A DNA stretch of 64,000 nucleotides from Auricularia sp. M13 (Eukaryota > Basidiomycota > Agaricomycetes > Auriculariales > Auriculariaceae): the NCBI GenBank assembly GCA_037042915.1, contig CM073193.1, positions 7,998,001 through 8,062,000 on the forward strand, in the 5' to 3' direction. The position numbers and the translations under genes were made by a program. Positions 19,996-31,559 of the stretch are shown here, one piece after another. The notes beneath the pieces are model-generated. The model did not search any database. It was not told the DNA's origin and was given only the letters and a program-made list of their open reading frames with translations. Positions within the stretch are counted from its first letter, which is position 1. Each line of letters begins with the position of its first letter.

Positions 19996-22012
19996 ATGAG
20001 CAGCGAGGATTTATCTGCGGTCATTGCGCCTTGTGCGTCTCGCTCAACACTGTGTTGGCTCCTGGCTGATCGCTTGTCTTGTGCATCCAGGCTTCAACCA
20101 CATCCCGAAGCCGAAGCCGTGGCCGGAAGTCCCGTTGCTGTCGCCGCACGATGCACACGACTGGCTCGAGTACATCATGTGTGCGACCGGAGACCTCTTG
20201 AACGACCGGAGCGTCGACTGGTCCTGGGACAGTCTCGACGTGACGGCGGACATGAAGCACTTTGTAGCGTCCTGCTGGACGGATAACGCGAAGAAGCCGT
20301 TGCTCCTTTTCGTTGGAAAGTAAGACCGCCTGTGCTGCGCTCTTCGCTCTTCCCACTGACTGATGCTTTGCTTTCGTAGTCCTGCGCGGCTGGGCGACCA
20401 CGTCTGGAACGACTACAAAGCTCTGAGTGTTGTTCGTACCACCGAGCGCTCTGTTTTTGCCGTCTCTGATACGTTGTCCAGCTACCAAAAGAAAACGGGG
20501 AACGTCTCTTGACCCCTGCTGAATGCATTTATCATCGCGTACGCACTCATTTAGCTTGTGGCATTCTCAGTTCTTGAATGTTGCCCCAGATCAGCCACAT
20601 ATGCAGGAAGAACGGAGCTACGTTCTTCGTCCTTACGTCGTATACTACCTGGTCTTTTGGCATGTTCGACCACTGTAAGCTCATGTCCTGAATTACTTCT
20701 CGTGCTTTTATTCAAGTGACGGCACAACAGACGGCGGAGCATGCAGAGTCAGCGCGCCTCTTAGACCATCGGATTGCCCCTCGGTCCTCCTCGCCTGGAT
20801 ATACAGCGCTTCGGGATACGATGACGCGATCAAACCCTGGGATTATGTTTGTCGCTCGCCCCGTACCGCCGCACCGAATGCATGACTGACTTCGAGCTCC
20901 CATAGATGGAACACCAACTCCAGCAACAACTTCAAGCGGAAATCAGCACGCAGTATTCCGAGTTCGAGCGACTTGCATACGAACAGGCGCGCGAAAACAC
21001 CTTCAAGCTCGCCGACGAGGGCGAGCGCTTCGAGCGCGCGCGGCGGCAGGAACATGCGCGAGCCGAGCTTGCGCGGTCGCACGAGCAGCGGCAGCAAATG
21101 ATCAAGGACCGCTTGCGTGCGTACTACGATTCGCGTTGGTTCGGCCAGATACACAAAGCTCACGCGGCGGATGCCGCGGCGTTTGTCGAGGCTGATACGC
21201 CCAGTGATTGTCACGACGCGGATTCGTTCGATGGCGAGGACGGCGGGACTCCTAGACAACTATTATCGATCACGAACTCGCCAGCGGCACCGTCGCCCTC
21301 TGTAGATGGAGGGAGCGTGTACATCGATGCCGCGCCGTTCACGCCGCGCGCGGCGCATGTCCGCCTGCCAGTGCCGGGGCCTGCCCCGGTGGACGGCCTG
21401 TCCTACATGACGCCGACCGTGCCCAACAGCAGCACGCACGGTGGGAACTCCTCGTCGTCGCCGGTGACGCCGTCGTCCTTGTCGAACTCGTCGACGAGCC
21501 CCGGGTCGGACTGGCACGGCCCTGAGCCGCAACAGGCCCCGCCCCCGCCCCCGCGCGTTGCGCATGCGCACCACGCACCGTCGCGCTCGGTCGACTCCGT
21601 GGAGAACATCCTCGCGCCCAACCCTCGTCCGCCGACGGCCATGACGAACCCGATGAACACGTGCGGCTGGAACAACGAGATCCAGAGCAAGTTCGTGCAG
21701 CACGTCGAGCAGATGGGCGTCTTCCCCGTCCGCACTGGCCACTCGCCCGCGTTTGGCATGAGCGGGAGCAGCGGCATGGACATGCATACGCAGATGGACC
21801 CCCTCGCCGCCCAAGGATATGCCATGCCGACGGACCCAACATGCCAGTTCGGTGGCTACGGGGTCGGCTGGGAAGTCCAGCCTGGATCGTACCCGCCGTC
21901 CGATTACCAGGATCTGCAGTACTACCCGACGAACGTGGATAACACTTGGGTACCACAGGGCGACTACGGCGCCATGGGTGCGCAAGCGCCCTTTGTGAAC
22001 AATGGGTACTGA
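19996..22012 (+). CDS. Uncharacterised protein, seven exons, 569 aa
   Basis: Exons: 19996-20032, 20091-20319, 20380-20428, 20482-20538, 20590-20674, 20717-20862, 20906-22012. All six introns are GT-AG of 43-60 nt and all phases fit, which argues strongly that the small exons and the long last exon are one gene. Seen: an N-terminal domain of about 200 residues with DAHDWLEYIMCATGDLL, SVDWSWDSLDV, KKPLLLFVGNPARLGDHVW and GATFFVLTSYTTWSFGMFD, alternating strands and helices like a compact globular fold. Then comes a Glu/Arg/Gln-rich probable coiled coil (MEHQLQQQLQAEI onward) and a Pro/Ser/Gly/Gln-rich disordered tail ending VNNGY. I recognise no named family. The start may instead be the in-frame ATG at 19927. 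Confidence 0.75.
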
Positions 22013-22262
22013 GCCTGGGTTTCCTGTGCGTTGTGTTTTGTGTTACGAGGGTCCTGCTTGTGGAGTTGTATATTGCTTTGTACTCGGTGTACACCTACTC
22101 TCCTTCACACTAAGTCTCCTACTCCCTCTTTTATCTCTCTGTCTCTCTCTGTTGTGTTTTACCTGGAATATACCCTCTCATTTACCAAAGAAGTTCGATT
22201 TCGATTAGGATTGCGTGCGGCGGGAGAATCCGACGCGAGTTTCGCTCTTGCCCTCGACGACC

Positions 22263-23791
22263 ATGGCCGCGGCGTCGGCGCAAAGCCAAGTGGCTCTACA
22301 AACGTTCTCGCTGACGAACGATGTCCTCGAGATATCGCCCGATGATGCGATATACAAGTTCGATAAGGAAGAGGATAGGAGAATTAACAACGCCGCGCCG
22401 TGGCGCACAGAGTGCGCGGCTGATACCAATTAAAGAGCTCATCTTTTCTCAACCAATTCGCATCTAGTCCTAATTACTTCAAGACATGTAAAATATCGGC
22501 CGTCGCGCTGATTAAGATGGTCAGTCGTTGCGATGCTCAAGTCGAGTCGCCACATTCGCTCACAGGCTGGCAGGTCATCCACGCGCGCTCAGGCGTGCCA
22601 TACGAGATTATGGGGCTCATGCAGGGCAAGGTCGTCGACCGCGCGCTGGTGATCATGGACTCGTTCGCGCTGCCCGTTCAGGGCACCGAGACGCGCGTCA
22701 ACGCGGCCAACGAGGCCAACGAGTTCATGGTCCAGTACATCTCCGAGAGCGACAAGGTCGCACGGCTCGAGAACGCGATTGGATGGTACCACTCCCACCC
22801 TGGATACGGCTGCTGGCTCTCGGGCATCGACGTCAACACCCAGTTGACGAACCAGAAGTACCAGGACCCGTTCGTGGCTGTCGTGGTGCGTATGCATTCC
22901 TGCAAAATTGTTGACTTTCACGTCCTCCCATCGCCCTGCTTTTCGCATAGTTACGGTGCTATTTTTCCTCGCATTGACCTCTGTGTTTCTTTCCATTTCT
23001 CCAACTCTACTTTCACTATCCATTCCCAAACTATCACACTGAGATTTGCTAACACATTCCTTTGCAGATTGACCCGAACCGCACCATCTCGGCCGGCAAG
23101 GTCGACATTGGCGCGTTCCGGACGTACCCAGAGGACTACAAGCCCGCGGGTGGCGGCGGGTCCGACTACCAGTCCATCCCGCTCAGCAAGATCGAGGACT
23201 TTGGTGTGCACGCGAACCAGTACTACCAGCTCGATGTCGAGATCTTCTCGTCCAGCCTGGACAAGGAGCTGCTCGGCATGCTGTGGAATAAGTACTGGGT
23301 CAACACGCTAAGCCAGAGCCCGCTCATCTCGGTCCGCGTTTTGTATTGGTGGTCTTCATCTGGCTGATGCCTTTAATATGGTAGAATCGCGAGTACGCCG
23401 TGTCGCAGCTCACGGACTTGCAGGCGAAGCTGTCCAAGGCGACTGCCACCGTAGCGAGCTCTCGCGCCTCGCTACCGACCACGGACAACCTTCCTGGATC
23501 AAGCAAGGGCAAGGTATGTGTTTATCATTGCTCTCGTTCTGGGGCGCTGACGACCCTGCGCAGGAGAAGGAGAAAGACAACAAGAGCGCTACCGAGGAGC
23601 GGAGGAAGAAGGCGGAGGACTCGCAGCTGGCCAAGGGCGTCAAGGATAGCGCGAAGATCGCGTCTGAGGCGCAGCATGGGCTCATCTCGCAGGTCCTGAA
23701 GGACATCATCTTCTCGACGCGTCCTGGGCACGCCGCCGAGCTGAATCGGGTGGTCGAGTCCGCAGAAGACACGGCCATGGTGCTGTCGTAG
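22263..23791 (+). CDS. CSN5: COP9 signalosome subunit 5 (JAMM deneddylase)
   Basis: Six exons: 22263-22411, 22468-22519, 22574-22885, 23068-23331, 23385-23513, 23564-23791; in frame, 377 aa. Seen: PWRTDPNYFK, then [11 protein letters not shown] with the catalytic Glu, and [18 protein letters not shown], the complete JAMM zinc motif (E...HxHx7SxxD). The C-terminal half has [20 protein letters not shown] and a charged helical tail. Function: the catalytic subunit that removes Nedd8 from cullins in the nuclear/cytosolic COP9 complex, setting SCF ligase activity. The third intron (182 nt) is unusually long for this window. It is followed 246 bases later by the Dicer gene on the same strand, and CSN3 lies about 36 kb away. 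Confidence 0.96.
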
Positions 23792-24037
23792 TAGATCTTA
23801 CGCTTACCTTCCTTGTCATCCTCGCTGTCGCATCCCGCAACCTGCTCTGTGTTTCCCTTGTCTCCGTTCTTTGTGGCACCGGGACCGCAGCCGGAACAGA
23901 GGCCGAAGTGAGATCGATTGTCGTTCTGACGTTCTCAGCGCTCGTCCCTATGCAGGTCAAGCCCCGTGGCTACCGCTATAGATACCCTCCCGCAGCGTGC
24001 ATTGCGCGTTGTCCCCTGCTCTGCTATTATCTGAACC

Positions 24038-27000
24038 ATGGCTGAGGACGCGAAAGGCGACACGGCGTCTGCGACGGAGACGCGCAAGTACCAGGAGGAG
24101 ATGCTCGAGGAGAGCCTCAAGCGCAACATCATCGTCGTGCTCGAGACTGGCTCGGGAAAGACGCATATTGCTGTTCTCCGTCTCAGAATCGAGGTTGAGC
24201 GCCAGGCGTCGCTGGGCACCAACAAGGTGTCGTGGTTCCTCGTGCCCACCGTATGTCTTGATAGCTTAAGTTTTGATTTATTTTGCTGTTGACACGACGG
24301 AATATACAGGTCGCATTATGCCAGCAACAGCACAGGGTGTTGGAGGCGGCACTTCCATGCAGCGTGGGCATGATCTCCGGCGCGCTGCAGCCGGACAAGT
24401 GGACGTCGGCCAGCGTCTGGAAGCAGGTTGTCACCGTCAACAGGGTCATCGTTTCGACGCCCCAGGTGTTGCTCGACGCGCTCCGGCACGCGTATTTGGA
24501 CTTGGGGCGCGACATCGGCCTGCTCGTCTTTGACGAGGCGCACCATGCCCTGCGCGGGCACCCGTACAACAGGATCATGCGCGAATTCTACGACCCGCTC
24601 CCGCCAGATGATAAGCCGTACATATTGGCGCTGACGGCGAGCCCGCTGGGCGTCGAGTGAGTACTTTCGCTATCCGCGGCCGCTATCCAGCTGTTGCGGA
24701 AGTTTGACGGCGTCTGCTGAACTCTGAACTCTGTCTGGTTGCAGCACGCTCGAGCAGAATCTCCTGAGTCGCGCGTTGACGACGCAGAAGAACGAGGAGG
24801 AACTGAGGGCACACGTCTTCCCGCCCACGCTGAAGCATGTCGTCTACTCCCATCTCCCGGCGCACCCCAAGACGGCGTCGCTGGAGTCTCTCATAAAGGT
24901 CTACGAGGAGCTCGACATCGAAGACGACCCGGCCGTCCTGGCGCTCCGCCGGCAGCTGCAGCAGGGCCACGACCACCACGAGGTCGTGGACAAGGTCGAG
25001 CGCGAGCGGCTGGAGGCGCGGCTCGCCAAGGCCGTGCGCAAGAGGAACACCGTAACGCACGAGACGATGAAGAAGCTCGTCGCGTCCGCGGGCGACAGCT
25101 ACTACGAGATTGGTCCGTGGGCAACGGACTGGTTCATCGCGCATTCGGTCGACAAGCTGCGCCGGCCGATCGACGCGTCGCAGGAGTTCTCGTTCTTCAA
25201 CTCGCGACGCACGACGGACGAGACGCGCTACCTGCGCGAGGTCCTCGGGCGCGTTGACGTCGTGCGCCCGTCGATGGCGCCCGAGGCGGTCGCCGCGGGA
25301 CTCGCGCCGCAGACCCAGGCGCTCGTTGACCTGCTCGTCGAGGAGAAGCGCATTGCCGAGGCCGGCGGCGCGACATACTCCGGCATCATTTTCGTCACCC
25401 TGCGCACGGCCTCCCTGTTGCTCTCCAAGGTCCTGGCGGAACATCCTAAAACGCGCGACAAATTCCGCGTGGGGTATCTTGTAGGCTGGTCCAACGACGA
25501 GCGCCGCCGAAACGTCCTTGACCTGCTCGTCGGTGGAAACGAAAAGGCTCAGGAGGAGACCCTGAAGGACTTCGCAGAGGGGCGGCTCAACCTGCTCATC
25601 GCGACCAGCGTGCTCGAGGAGGGCCTGGATGTCGCGCGGTGCAACAGCGTCGTGCGCTTCAACCCCGCGCCCAATATCACCAGCTGGGTGCAAAGCCGTG
25701 GCCGCGCGCGCGCGGAACGCAGCTCGTTTGTCGTCATGTTCTCCACCGCGCAGAATGGCGCGGAGGAGATGAACAAGTGGAAAGCGCTCGAGGAGGAGAT
25801 GAACGCCAAATACAAGGAGGCCATGCGCGAGCGTGCGGTCGGCGCGCCACAGCGTGAAGAGCACCAGCATTACTTCAAGGTCGAGGAAACAGGGTGAGCT
25901 GCTGTTTACCCCTTCTCTCTCGCATACTGAGTGTTTTCAAGGGCGCTGCTGACCCTCGACAATGCCACGGCGCATATCTCGCACTTCTGCGACAAGCTCC
26001 CGCACTCGGCTTACGCGCGTATGGCGCCGATATACGACATCTTCCCGCCGGACGGCTTCATGGAACCTTTGGCGCCGGGGCAGAGCCTACCCGCTCTCAA
26101 GCAGGAGAGCAAGCTGTTCGGCTGTACGCTGACGCTGCCCAACGTCGTCTCGCCGCAACTGCGCAAACACGTCACGCCCATGGTGCACCTCTCCGAGAAG
26201 GCGGCCAAGCGCCAGGTGGCGTTCGAGGCGTACCAGAAGCTCTTCGCCGCGGGGCTCGTCAACCCCAACCTGCTCCCGCTGCGCCCGGACGACGACCCCG
26301 AGCTCAAGAGCATGAAGGGCCCGATGCAGAAGCGCGAGGCGCTCGCTGTCGTCGACCCCCAGATGGACGCGTGGGCGCTCACGGACGGCGACCTCGCCGA
26401 CGACGAGTATTGGTCCGCTGTCATCGAGGTCGACGGCGTCGGCTCGGTGCAGATGCTCAGCAAGGTCGAGCCGCCGCTGCCTTATGTCGAGCATACGCTT
26501 TACGAGCGAGACGCGCCGCGGAGGGCGACTGTTCGCGCCACAGGCAGAGTCCATCTGACCGATGACCAGCTGCACGTCGCGCGCGCCGCGACGCGGCAGC
26601 TGTGGTGGAGCGCTTTCGGCTCGCATATGAGCTGGGACCGCACCGACTTTACCCACCTCTTCGTCTTTCCGCGCGAGGAGCCTGGCACCTCTTGGCGGCC
26701 GCAATGGACTGAAGACATAATTTCTGTCCCTCTTCCTGACATCGTCGCTCAACACGGGTTCGTCAACGATTTCTTCGTCGTCCGCGACTCGCGTAACGAG
26801 ACTCGCGCAAAGTACGAGTGGTACCACTTCCAGCAATGGAGGACAGAGCCTCTGGGCGAGGGCGAACGCACGGAAATTGATAAGCGTTACCCCAACTTGC
26901 CCGAAGAGGAGCTTGTCCCGCCTTTCGTCGAGGTGGTCAAGCTCAGACGTCAGGCAAACTGCTTCGCGCCAGAGGTACCCGTCACTGGACAGAAATCGAA

Positions 27001-28618
27001 ACGACGTCTTCTGCTGCCCCAATTTTGCCGCGTGGATATCCTTCCTCCCGCCATTGGACGCCTGTCGATGTTTCTCCCGTCTATCCTTCGCGACATGCAG
27101 TCCGTCATACTCGGCCGCGACTTGCACCGTCGGCTGTTCGCCTCTGCCCTTCTGCGTGTGGTGCCCCTGCTTGACGTTCGCACTGCGATCACGACGCCGC
27201 TCACAGGGGATCCATATAATTATCAGCGCGTGGAGACCCTGGGCGACTGCGTGCTCAAATTTCTTACGTCCGTTCATCTACTCGACATGCACCCGGAATG
27301 GCACGAGGGCTACCTGACGATGAAGAAGGACCACATCGTGTCCAACTCGAACCTTGCACGCGAGGCGAAGCGCAACCATCTTGCGCAGTGGATCATCCGA
27401 GACCGGATGGTTGCGAAGAAGTGGCAGCCTCAGTATCTCACTGCACCTACCGACACGAGAATGGATGTTGATGCTGCACCGCCAGATGATCCGGAAGCAG
27501 CAGAAAAAGACGATAAGCAACCGCGACTTTCTACCAAGGTTCTTGCGGATGTCGTCGAATCGCTGATCGGCGTGGCGCACGAGACTGGCGGGTACGACGC
27601 TGCAGTCGACATGCTGCGCCGCTTTGGCGTTGCAGCCCACATGCAGTTCGAGTGGAAGACCGTCGCCGAGCGCGTCCAGTCCATCGTCAGTCGCATCGAA
27701 CCGCTTCCGCACGGGTACCCAGAGGATTACGTGCGCACACTGGAGCAGATGCTGGGCCACCAGTTCCAGCACCCGTCTCTGCTTTTCGAGGCGCTGACGC
27801 ACGCCAACTACACCGGCGATGTGCACACTGTTTCGTACGAGCGGCTGGAGTTCCTGGGCGATTCCCTCCTTGATAACGTCGTCACGGAGAAGGTCTACCA
27901 CTCGTCACGCCGCCTCCCGCCTGTGCTCATGACGCGCTGCCGTATCGCTACCGTCAACACGGAGATGCTAGCTTACTGCTGCGCAAACCTTTCGACAGTT
28001 CAAGAGCATTTGGCCGTGCAGCGTGCACCGCACACTGTCGACGGCGCGAGGTTCGCCCCAACCTACCGCACAGTCCGCCTTCCCACCTTCATCCGCATGA
28101 GTAATATCTCTATGCTTGGCGTCGTCCGCGACTATGTCTCTGGCTATGAGCGTGTCCACGAGAGGGTCGCAGAGAGACTGGTACACGGGACGGAATTCCC
28201 ATGGACCGACCTGTTCGAGCTTCGCGCGCCCAAGTTCCTCGGCGATATCGTCGAGTCCCTTATCGCGGCCATTTATCTCGACACAAATGGTAGCATGGCC
28301 GCCGTCGAGCAGTTCATCGAGCGCCTAGGCATCCTGCCTGTGCTGCGCCATCTGATCGACGACAACGTCGACGTCCGGCATCCGCTGACCGTGTTGGGCG
28401 AGTATGCGGCCAAGTCGCAGGGCAAACTCAAGTACACCTTCGCCGTTTCTGGCGGCGTGGACTTGACGTGCAGCATCTATCTGAACGAGGAGCTGATCGT
28501 GTCGATGCAAGGCGACAACCGCCAGTTGCGCGCGAAGGAGGAACTCAAGGTCCGTGCTGCAGCTGAGGCGTACCGAATCATACAAAGGAGGGCCGCCTTT
28601 GCCGCCGCGGCGCAGTGA
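24038..28618 (+). CDS. Dicer-like ribonuclease III
   Basis: Four exons: 24038-24250, 24310-24656, 24745-25893, 25942-28618; in frame, 1461 aa. Seen in order: helicase Walker A ETGSGKTHIAVL; DEAHH; TASPLG; helicase C lobe with TSVLEEGLDV and WVQSRGRAR; Dicer dimerisation domain (ATAHISHFCDKLP); a central region where a PAZ would sit, too diverged for me to call; RNase IIIa with RVETLGDCVLKFLTS and ADVVESLIG; RNase IIIb with YERLEFLGDSLLDNV and LGDIVESLIAAIYLD; and a short lysine-rich C-terminus. The acidic catalytic residues of both RNase III domains are present. Function: cuts double-stranded RNA into small RNAs for silencing of transposons and viruses. Very GC-rich, so long antisense frames overlap it. 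Confidence 0.95.
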
Positions 28619-28714
28619 GCAATTCAACTTGTAGCAGTAGTATCTGCTGTCACTGTTGTACTACATATCCTGAAGTTGTATGAAGAAGGAACATGACTCC
28701 GTAAGCCGGGAACT

Positions 28715-30435
28715 TCAATCAACAAGTGGTAGTTCTTCTACTTGAGCGCCAACCTGAGCCATGAGCCTGTCGTGCCAGTTTGGATCCTCGGGGATGAGCA
28801 ATGTGTCGTTCCGTATGACGCAAGGGTCCAGGTCCGGGCTCTGCGGTTCCAAGTTCGTAACGGAATATTGAATGAACGCGACGCCAATGACGGGGTGGTC
28901 TTTCAGCTGGAGGTCCAGCGTCTCGCGGGCGGACTTGATCGACTGGTAGAGACCAATTCCAAAGTCCATGATATTGCGCGCCTCAGCAGTGACGACCTTG
29001 AACCGCTTTGCCAGCGATGGCGCCTCAGAGACCCATTCCAGACGGATGTCAAGAATCTGGTCCAAAATGTTACGGGGATTATGTTGGAGGCGGAGGGCGC
29101 TGGCCACGAATTCGTAGAAGAATGCGCGACGGCGGGCCAGCCAGGCTTGCATTTTATCAGCTAGCTCGGCTGCATTGGCCGGGGCATCGACGATGCGGCC
29201 GTAACGCACACTAATGGTGCGCTGGAAGTTGGCATTGCGCAGTCTTGCGTTCGCCTCACAGTGTGGCTTATGAAGTGGCCAGTGCGCCTTCTGACATTCT
29301 CTGCTCTGTTGCATATTGGGCTGGGGTGAGCACATGGCGGGAAGACAAGCATGTCAAGCTTACGCAGTAAGCCGCAGCCATGCATTTTGCGCACCGCTGG
29401 AGTTTAATATTACGGTCTCCAGATCGGCTCTTGAAGCAGTTCATGCATTGTTGCATCTCATGATAGTCGCGCTCCCTGAAGTCCTTGGAACCGGATTGTT
29501 TTTCGGCTAGAGCAAGGAGATCCTGGACATGCAGTCAGATCGCAGCCCGAGACTAACTCGGTTGACCACTTACGCTCGAGACACCCCACCAGGGCGCAGC
29601 ACCACAAGCTGCGAGCAGGTCGAGTTCGTATCTTGAGAAGCCAAATGAATCGTAGTCGTCGCATCTGCCGTGAAACTCCCGTAGCTTGTCGTTGCCGAAG
29701 CGCTCTCGATATTCGCGCAGCCTTTCGTCGGCGATATCAATCTGAGCCTGAACAAGGTCATTGCCTGGCTGAAGCAACTTCGCTGCTTGAAGGTCTAGAG
29801 CGAGTCAGAAGAGGCTAACAAGACAATACGTTTTCCGACATGCCGATGAGCGCATCCTCAAAGCGACCTTGCTGTCTGGTGCATTTTCAACAATTGGTCT
29901 TCAAGGATGGGGCTGGATACTGACATCTTAGCACACGCAGCGCGGTATATGGCCTTAAATGTGAGAGGTCGCTGGTTTGCCGTCTTCAGGAGGAACTCGG
30001 CGTCCGATGCATCTTGTTCAGCCTGTTGCCATCTGAGATTTGCATGAGAACAATGTCCACAAGGCATTCTGTAGAAAACTGCTGACTTCTCCAGCTTCAG
30101 AAAGACGGCTGAACGATTCAGGAAATATGTTCCATTTGAAGGATCCAGGTCTATCATTCTCGAGTACACCTAGCAGGCTGCACGCCATTGTTCATCGCGG
30201 AACAACGCATCCGCCTTGAGTGAGTCAGGGACTACCAGCGGCGCTGCGAATCCCTACATACCTGAGGTTTTAGCTCCAAAGCACGCTCACGCGAGGCAGC
30301 GTCGGCCTGTCTTGGCCTCCGTTGTCCCACTCGCACAGGCGTGCGTGCATTTCGTTTGGCCAATACCTCTGGCAGCAATGATTGCAATAGCGAGAGCTTA
30401 TCATCAACCGTCCAGTTACCCCTCGCGGCAGGCAT
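28715..30435 (-). CDS. TPR and MYND zinc-finger protein; in-frame TAG at 30170-30172
   Basis: Exons (complement): 30262-30435, 30087-30214, 29925-30032, 29830-29875, 29574-29777, 29364-29522, 28715-29305; phases agree, about 470 codons. Seen: a Lys/Arg-rich N-terminus, a first TPR (ADALFRDEQWRAAC then VYSRMIDLDPSNGTYFLNRS, continuing into LKLEKWQQAEQDASDAEFLL), a further helical pair, then a MYND finger CMNCFKS...LQRCAKCMAAAYCSRECQ...HWPLHKPHC with all eight ligands, and a helical C-terminal domain. Role unknown; MYND fingers bind proline-rich peptides. Odd: TAG interrupts the first TPR between AAC and VYS. Splicing directly from 30262 to the base after TAG keeps frame but drops half of TPR1. 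It is convergent with Dicer, 96 bases apart. Confidence 0.78.
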
Positions 30436-31559
30436 TGCAACGCGCGGTATACAGGAAATATGGCACACGAGAGGAAGTCGGCTCGAATTCAGGTTTGAAG
30501 TCCGTCACCGAGGTCTTCAAGAAACAATTCTCGATATAAGTGACGCGCCAATTAATCCGGCCCTGTGCTACATACACGTCTTGCGAGTTTGTGGAATGGC
30601 GAGGAAGGCCAGCAAGGGCCGGCATGATCAAGGAAAGGGAGCAAATCCATGGCCCGCAGCCGGTACGTTCTGGACGGGCCGGCAAAAGTGCCTCAGCGAA
30701 AATCGCGCATTATATAACCCCGGCTCACAACGAGGACCCAAACCGGACCCAACTTTCTTTGCCTGCTACCTGCAACCCCACCGCGTCGTTGTTGTCCCAG
30801 CGCCTCGCTGTCTGGCAGATGATTCCTGCACATCGTATACACTAGGACGCTCGAATCGTACGTTATGGACGGCAGCCGTTTGCTTGCTACACAAGTACCC
30901 TCTGCACACGGCTCCCTCTTTTGAGCAATTATGGACGGCAGCACCCTGCGCTAAGTACTCGCGTGCTAGATTCCAGGCCGGAATCTGTAGCATGCTCTGG
31001 TCTCATCTATTGGCTTGTTTGGGGACTCGAGTACGATGTTGGTTGCTCATCGTGCCACGCACTCGTCGCCAACATCGAGTGTTTGACGGCTTACTTGGAT
31101 ATAGGCCTTCCAGAGGAAAATTTGCTAACCTGGGCTTGGAGCTGGGTTGTCCATGGCGACGTCCTTGATGCAGCGTGTGTCCCTCGATCTCGTGCGCTGG
31201 TACCGTTCTCCGGACATGATTATGCTTCGTGTTCATCGACAAGCATTGTATCCGGGTAGCGTCAAGTTGCTCTATCACTCCCGCAGGTGGCTGTAGCATC
31301 TCCCTTTTACCGTAACGACCTGAGGCTGGGGTGCTATGAGCATCGTGCGCCGTTTCCATGTGACCGTAGTAACCCTCTTGGCAGCCGTGAGGACCGCGGC
31401 GATACCTCCAACGCTGTTCGATCCGGGCACGTCTTATCGGCTTTCAATCGGCGACAATTCTACTGGTCGGAGGCATCCCGCGCTTTAAAGGGGTCGCCTT
31501 GTACGTTGTCTTGCCTCCCACACCGCGCGGTCTCGTCTTTCTCCACGTTCACGCCCAGA
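30436..31559. promoter_or_regulatory. Divergent intergenic region, MYND gene / ferric reductase
   Basis: About 1.1 kb. Holds the promoters of two divergent genes. A TTTAAAGG sequence around 31485, about 75 bases before the reductase ATG, could serve as a TATA-like element. Open frames across the region show no protein-like composition. Confidence 0.45.

Noticed and set aside
24683-25870. A 395-codon open frame antisense to the Dicer helicase region
   Set aside because: It is the shadow of very GC-rich code; the sense strand has unmistakable helicase motifs, and the antisense product is Arg/Val/Leu-rich with no domain.
26087-27277. A 396-codon antisense frame in the second half of Dicer
   Set aside because: Mirror of RNase III coding sequence; no independent features.
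30341-31168. A 275-codon plus-strand frame across the MYND gene start and the intergenic region
   Set aside because: Composition is not protein-like, it overlaps a supported exon on the other strand, and no motif is present.
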